A stretch of 64,000 bases of DNA from positions 588,501 through 652,500 of the forward strand of contig JAOTON010000385.1 of assembly GCA_034440635.1 (NCBI GenBank). Reading direction: 5' to 3'. The stretch comes from Lepas anatifera. Its lineage: Eukaryota > Arthropoda > Thecostraca > Lepadidae. A program made the translations under genes and the position numbers. Positions within the stretch are counted from its first letter, which is position 1, and every line of letters begins with the position of its first letter. This document shows positions 59,079 through 64,000 of this stretch, piece by piece. Under the pieces are notes generated by a model. The model made no database searches, was not told the origin of the DNA, and worked only from the letters and a program-made list of their open reading frames with translations.

Positions 59079-61784
59079 ATGCAGCGGTGTGTGTGGCGGT
59101 GCCGGCGCGGCAGTACTGCCGCCCGCCGCTGTATGTCCGCCTGGACGGAGCGGCGCGCCGGCGAGGTCAGCATCGACAGCGGCGGCCGCCGCCAGACGCT
59201 GGCCGTTGGTCAGCTGGCGCGGTTCGCCAACGGCAGCGCCACGGCTCAGGACGGCGACACGGCTGTGCTGGTGACGGCCGTGAGTCGCGCGCGGCCCGGC
59301 CCGTCGCCAGGTTTCCTGCCGCTCACCGTCGACTACCGGCAAAAGACGGCCGCCGCCGGCCGCATCCCGACCAACTTCCTGCGCCGCGAGCTGGGCCCCA
59401 GCGAGCAGGAGATCCTCACCAGCCGGCTGATTGACCGCTCGCTGCGGGTCCGCTTCCCGGCCGGGTACGCGGCGGATACACAGGTAACTGACTGCCTCTG
59501 CTCAGTGTTTATGGGAATTTCAACTACAATAATATTGCCATTTTTATGCAGGTAACACCGAAACTGTCGCATTATACGCATTGGCTTTGTAAGCGGAATC
59601 TGTATTAGGTGTGTTTTTGCAATGGGTGTCATGGAGTCTATACAGGTAACATTATTAAATGGACCAATCCCCAACTGCTTTTATTCTCGTGTTTACCATT
59701 AAAATAGATACGGTACCTATCGTTACGCTTGGCAACAACGATACTCTCATTCTACTTCTGAATCACATGTTTTATGCTGTTTGTGCCAGCTTACGTCGTT
59801 ATATTAGCATTGTCTGCATCACCTTCGCATTCACGGCACCACACATCGTATTGTTGCATCTGGTATGTGCAGATCATAATCAGCCCGTTCAAAGCTGTGA
59901 CACAGCACCACCTTTCTCAGGTGACATGCAACCTGCTGGCCGTGGACGGTGAGCGGCTGCCGGACGTGCTGTGTGTGAACGCGGCGTCGGCAGCGCTGGC
60001 CTGCTCGGACATCCCGTGGGGCGATCCGGTGGGTGCCGTCAGGGTAGGCTGGTGCGGAGGCGAGCCGGTCATCAACCCCGGCAGACGCCAGCTGACCGAG
60101 AGCCAGCTCAACCTGGTGGTAACGGCCGGCGCCGAGAAGGCGGTGGTGATGCTGGAGGCTTCTGCGGAGGACCTTCACCAGCAGGATTTCCAGCATGCCA
60201 TCAAGGTGGGCGTGAAGGAGGCGAGTCAGGTGGCGCAGGCGGTGGTGAGACTGCAGGCAGACTGCGGCCGACCCAAGCGCGCGCTGACCGCGCCGGCGCA
60301 GCTGGACGACTTGGTGGAGTCGCTGCGCGCGCTGTGTGAGACCCGCTTGGAGATCATCCTCACGGATGCGTCCCACGACAAGATCTCCCGCGACGAGGCG
60401 GTGTCTGCGCTGCGCGTGGACGTGATGGAGAAGGTGAGGGCGGACACGTCGGCAGATCAGCATCCTCTCATTAGCGACGCGTTCAGCCGTCTGTTCAGGG
60501 AGGTGTTCCGGCGGCTGGCGCTGGAGCGCGACACGCGCTGTGACGGCAGGCATGCTGACCAGCTGCGGGACCTCTCCTGCAGCGTCAACCTGTTCCGGCC
60601 GCTGCACGGCTCCTCGCTCTTCCAGCGTGGCCAGACACAGGTGATGTGCACTCTGGCGCTGGACTCGCCCGAGTCGGCGCTCAAGTCGGACCTCATGTCT
60701 GTCATCACACAAGGCGTCCGACCCAAAAACTTTATGCTGCACTACGAGTTTCCGCCGTACGCGACCAATGAGACGGGCCGCGGCGTACCGGGCCGGCGGG
60801 AGCTGGGTCACGGGGCGCTGGCCGAGCGGGCCCTGCGTGCCGTGGTGCCGGAGCCGTTCCCGTTCGCGCTGCGGCTGACGGCCGAGGTGCTCGAGTCGAA
60901 CGGTAGCTCGTCGATGGCGTCCGTGTGCGCCGGCAGCCTGGCGCTGATGGACGCCGGCGTGCCGGTGAAGTCGGCCGTGGCGGGCGTGGCGGTAGGCATG
61001 GTGAGCACACCGGACCCGGAACGACCCAATATGCCCGGCGAGTACAAACTGCTCACGGACATCCTCGGGATAGAGGACTACTGTGGCGACATGGACTTCA
61101 AGCTGGCCTGCACTCGCCGCGGAGTGACTGCTCTGCAGGCCGACTTCAAGCTGGCAGGTGTGCCGCTGCACATCATTATGGAGGCCATACACTGCGGCCG
61201 CGATGGCATCAAACAGGTCCTGGAGGTGATGGACACGGCCATCGCGCAGCCGCGCCAGAACAAGAAGCCCAACTGGCCCGTGACGCGTACGCTGGACGTG
61301 CCGGCCCACAAGCGGTCGCGGCTGCTGGGCGTCGGCGGCAGCAACCTCAAGCGGCTGATGGCGGACACGGGGGGTGCAGGTGACGCCGCTAGACGAGGCC
61401 ACCTTCTCCGTGTTCGCTCCCAGCCCGGAGGCGATGGCCGAGGCGGAGACCCGGCTGGAGGCGCTGCTGGAGGCGTCGGCGGAGCCGCAGCTGGAGTTCG
61501 GCGCCGTGTACACCGCCCCCGTGCTGGAGCTGCGGGAGTCGGGGGTGCTGGTGCAGCTGCACCCGGCCGCCGCTCCAGTGCTGGTGCACAACAGTCAGCT
61601 GGACTCGCGGCCGGTGCGACACCCCAGCGCGCTGGGCCTCCAGGTCGGAGACCAGATCCAGGTGAAGTATTTCGGCAGGGACCCGGTCAGCGGGCATGTG
61701 AGACTGTCCAGGAAGGCGGTGCTGGGACCGGCCGGGGGTCGAGTGCAGAGTCTGATGCCGAAGACTGAGGCTGGTGAGAGGTGA
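59079..61784 (+). CDS. PNPT1: Mitochondrial polyribonucleotide nucleotidyltransferase (PNPase), frameshifted
   Basis: A phosphorolytic 3-to-5 exoribonuclease acting in mitochondria. Exon 1 is 59079-59483, exon 2 is 59921-61784, joined in phase 0 (TQ to [11 protein letters not shown]). The predicted length is 755 residues, close to about 780 in vertebrates. An Arg-rich N-terminus ([17 protein letters not shown]) fits a mitochondrial presequence. The first RNase PH domain carries [14 protein letters not shown] and [16 protein letters not shown]; the second, [24 protein letters not shown] and DYCGDMDFK with the conserved catalytic-site aspartates. Then come a KH domain (GVGG loop near residues 605-608) and an S1 domain ([28 protein letters not shown]). 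A run of six Gs at 61369-61374 shifts the frame within the KH domain; one G fewer restores it. An AATAAA lies at 61932. Identification is certain; whether the frameshift is real is not. Confidence 0.93.
61369..61374 (+). other. PNPT1: Single-base frameshift site in PNPT1
   Basis: The homopolymer G6 follows GACAC. The upstream frame runs on to a stop at 61768 with an unrelated G/A/R-rich tail, while the KH and S1 homology continues in the next frame to the TGA at 61782-61784. A sequencing or assembly indel is the simplest explanation. Confidence 0.85.
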
Positions 61785-61931
61785 CGAGAGGTGTCCAGCT
61801 CGCCGTGCAATCAATGGTAAGCTAAGGTGATGTGCTTGTGCTGGTTTGCGTGCCGGGACGAGGGGGAGGGACCAGTGAGATAGCTCAGGCGAGCGTGACG
61901 GCCAAAGCTAAGGACAAAGAAACAGTATAGA

Positions 61932-61937
61932 AATAAA
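61932..61937 (+). terminator. Polyadenylation signal AATAAA for PNPT1
   Basis: A canonical AATAAA about 150 bp after the PNPT1 stop codon. It is the only such signal in a sensible position downstream. Confidence 0.6.
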
Positions 61938-62129
61938 CTTGTTAAAGTTCTGCCCTGGAATAGACCCCCCGGGGAACAGCAGCAAGGTTAGTGTGATTCC
62001 CGTTATCTCGAGTTTCGTAGTACATTGTTGTATTGAATAGGCCTCTGGTTATTTCGCTGCTCTGTGATGGTCTGATAGTGAGAGTGCCTTCACAGCAGAC
62101 TGGCCCGCGGCGGTTGTCGCTCAGCGCCA

Positions 62130-62415
62130 GACCATGCGTTAGCGCTGGTGCTGTCTATTGTGGTTCAGTACCAGACCATGCATTAGGGCTGGTGCTGTCT
62201 ATTGTGGTTCAGTACCAGGCCATGCGTGGGGGCTGGTGCTGTCTATTGTGGTTCAGTACCAGGCCATGCATTAGAGCTGGTGCTGTCTATTGTGGTTCAG
62301 TACCAGGCCATGCATGAGAGCTGGTGCAGTCTATTATGGTTCAGTACCAGGTCGCACATTGGAGCTGATGCGTCTATTGTGGTTCAGTACCAGGTCACGC
62401 GTGGAAGCTGGTACT
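62130..62415 (+). repeat. 44-bp minisatellite downstream of PNPT1
   Basis: About six to seven copies of CCATGC(A/G)T...GCTGGTGCTGTCTATTGTGGTTCAGTACCAG. CCATG starts at 62176, 62220 and 62264, a 44-bp step. The array decays toward its right end. Not adjacent to any recognised exon. Confidence 0.9.
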
Positions 62416-64000
62416 GTATATCTACGCAAGTAGTGAGTTTTGGGAAAATACAAGATGTTTTTTTAGTATATTGATCCCAGCCCAAATCCCATAAAGGTAT
62501 CACATGACCGGGAAATGGCAACGTAGATGTCCCTTTTGTGTTGATTCAAAATATAAACTTGATAGTCATTTTTTCCAAGCGCCGTATTTAGGTTGATCAT
62601 TGTTTGCTTTGTTAAGAACCGTATTTGTGTTTGGGGTGCTGCACCCAGTTTGTGCAGCGAGCTTTGTACTTCGGCAAGCGGGGTAATTCTTCAGAACAGC
62701 GTTGGATAAATATTTTGGAACCGAGTGAAGCGTACTCATTGCCACTGGAGGAAGCCCTTTCCGAATCGGCTCATTGTATGTATCATCCTTGTAATGGCAT
62801 CATCTGTGCATGTGACAAAATATACTGCCCACTTTTTACTACATTTCTGTGCCATGAAAATCAATCGGATACAATTAGTACCTTCCAAATCACAATTAGT
62901 GGTGGATTTAGGCTTTCGGTAATGGGAGGAGGGCAGAGCTCAGGGAGCTTAGTCACCTGGGGATGTCTGTGCGTTCGGAGGGACGACGTTCCGATGCGAT
63001 CTTTTGCGTTTTTACTGGGTGTGGGTGGTTTGAAAATCCTCCCGGGAAGTAGCGAATGTTTGGCTTCAAGGCCTCAGCTGTCTAGAGAGGGGCGGTCACG
63101 TGCCAAATTCGAGTTTAATGCACGTGTAGCGCACAGTTCTTGTATCTTAAGCAGGGTTGCAAACCCACTGATGTCTTAATTGTAGGATTCTAATTTGTCA
63201 CTCAAAGTACGATATTTGGCCAAGCTTAGGGCTATCTGGATGGCCAGACTTCTTTTTAGTGCTGACACTGTTACACATTGCCCAACATCGCATGATCAAA
63301 ACGTCGCACTCATTCGTTTTTTCATCATGATAAATTCAAATCTTAAAGGGACATCGTCGCAAAAATTTTTATTGGCTAGATCAAAAGGTTACAAAAGTTG
63401 TTTCAGAAGTCATATTCTCATTTTTGCAAATTCAGGCTCAAAATGCCTGAAAATCGGCCTCAAAGTCAACATTTATAGACGACTTTACCGAGTCCTTATG
63501 GTAACGATAAAGTGACGTAGACCCGGCTAGAGCTATCAATTTATATATGAAAAAATGTCAAACATTTCTTTTAAAGCAGTTCAGTAGCTAAAACCTATAA
63601 CATCAAAAATTATTCTATAAAAATATATTTCCAAAATGCTTTTGAAAGAGAAATATAGGACTTTAAAGAAATACCATCAACCAATCAGAAGCCCAGTCCT
63701 TATAGGATCTGGTCACGTGGGCTTATCTTACATCAAGGTGATGTCAACATGGCTACCGATGAACTATCGATATTCACCATTTCAAAAACCGCGGCAAACG
63801 CGAAGATATAAATACAAATTCTATAACACTAATTAGCGCTGCGGTCAGGCCCGAATACCCTAAAGATTATAATTAATAATTGTTCGTTATTGCATGATTG
63901 CATTGCAGCTAAAATGATACAATAAAAAGATACGGGTAGCGCGATCCAGAGGAGCCTCCTTTGAGGCATGAAGAAAGCTTTGGGTGGTTTTTCGGACGAG
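62416..64000. other. Terminal spacer without recognised gene
   Basis: AT-rich, with short frames only. TTAAAGGGACATCGTCGC at about 63343 resembles the left end of the TTAA MITE at 25975 and could start a related element that runs out of the window. Confidence 0.4.

Noticed and set aside
59831..61591. 586-residue minus-strand open frame
   Set aside because: It is antisense to PNPT1 exon 2, which has unmistakable domain homology. High GC at third positions removes stops on the opposite strand.

Overview
The window is nuclear DNA of a multicellular animal. Every conserved gene is split by GT-AG introns, the proteins are metazoan (exocyst subunit EXOC2/Sec5, INO80 complex subunit E, mitochondrial ribosomal protein L45, ALG14, mitochondrial PNPase), and the sequence between genes is full of small DNA transposons, tRNA-like repeat heads and minisatellites. 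Coding exons are strongly GC-rich at third positions, while introns and spacers are AT-rich. An invertebrate, probably an arthropod such as a crustacean, is the best guess. That is inference from general character, not from a diagnostic marker.

Layout. 1-8.0 kb: no recognisable gene; a mosaic of transposon remnants, two TTAA-flanked elements packed with AGGTCA hexamers, hAT-type MITEs and a perfect 20-bp hairpin. 8.0-10.1 kb: the last three exons of ALG14 on the minus strand. 10.7-15.3 kb: two intronless GC-rich minus-strand ORFs encoding paralogous leucine-rich-repeat proteins. 15.3-23.0 kb: mostly spacer. 23.0-28.9 kb: MRPL45 (+, six exons). 31.6-33.8 kb: INO80E (-, four coding exons), convergent with MRPL45. 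35.5-39.6 kb: a 4.1-kb TIR transposon with a perfect 8-bp target duplication, containing a THAP zinc-finger exon. 40.3-54.8 kb: EXOC2 (+, 17 coding exons recognised). 59.1-61.8 kb: PNPT1 (+, two exons, with a one-base frameshift in a G run). 61.8-64 kb: minisatellite and spacer.

The genes are housekeeping genes with unrelated jobs: N-glycan assembly at the ER, mitochondrial translation, chromatin remodelling, vesicle tethering and mitochondrial RNA decay. Nothing suggests a functional cluster.

The most striking structure is a set of tandem repeats whose repeat unit is itself an exon-intron junction. In EXOC2 the acceptor of exon 4 (9 copies, about 35 bp), the acceptor of exon 10 (8 copies, exactly 54 bp), the donor of exon 10 (3 copies, 36 bp), the acceptor of exon 11 (about 15 copies, 30 bp) and the donor of exon 15 (4 copies, 31 bp) are all tandemly amplified. 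Exon 16 has a degenerate version. In ALG14 the donor of exon 2 is amplified as a 21-bp array. Four of these periods (54, 36, 30, 21) are multiples of three, so several arrays offer frame-preserving alternative splice sites.
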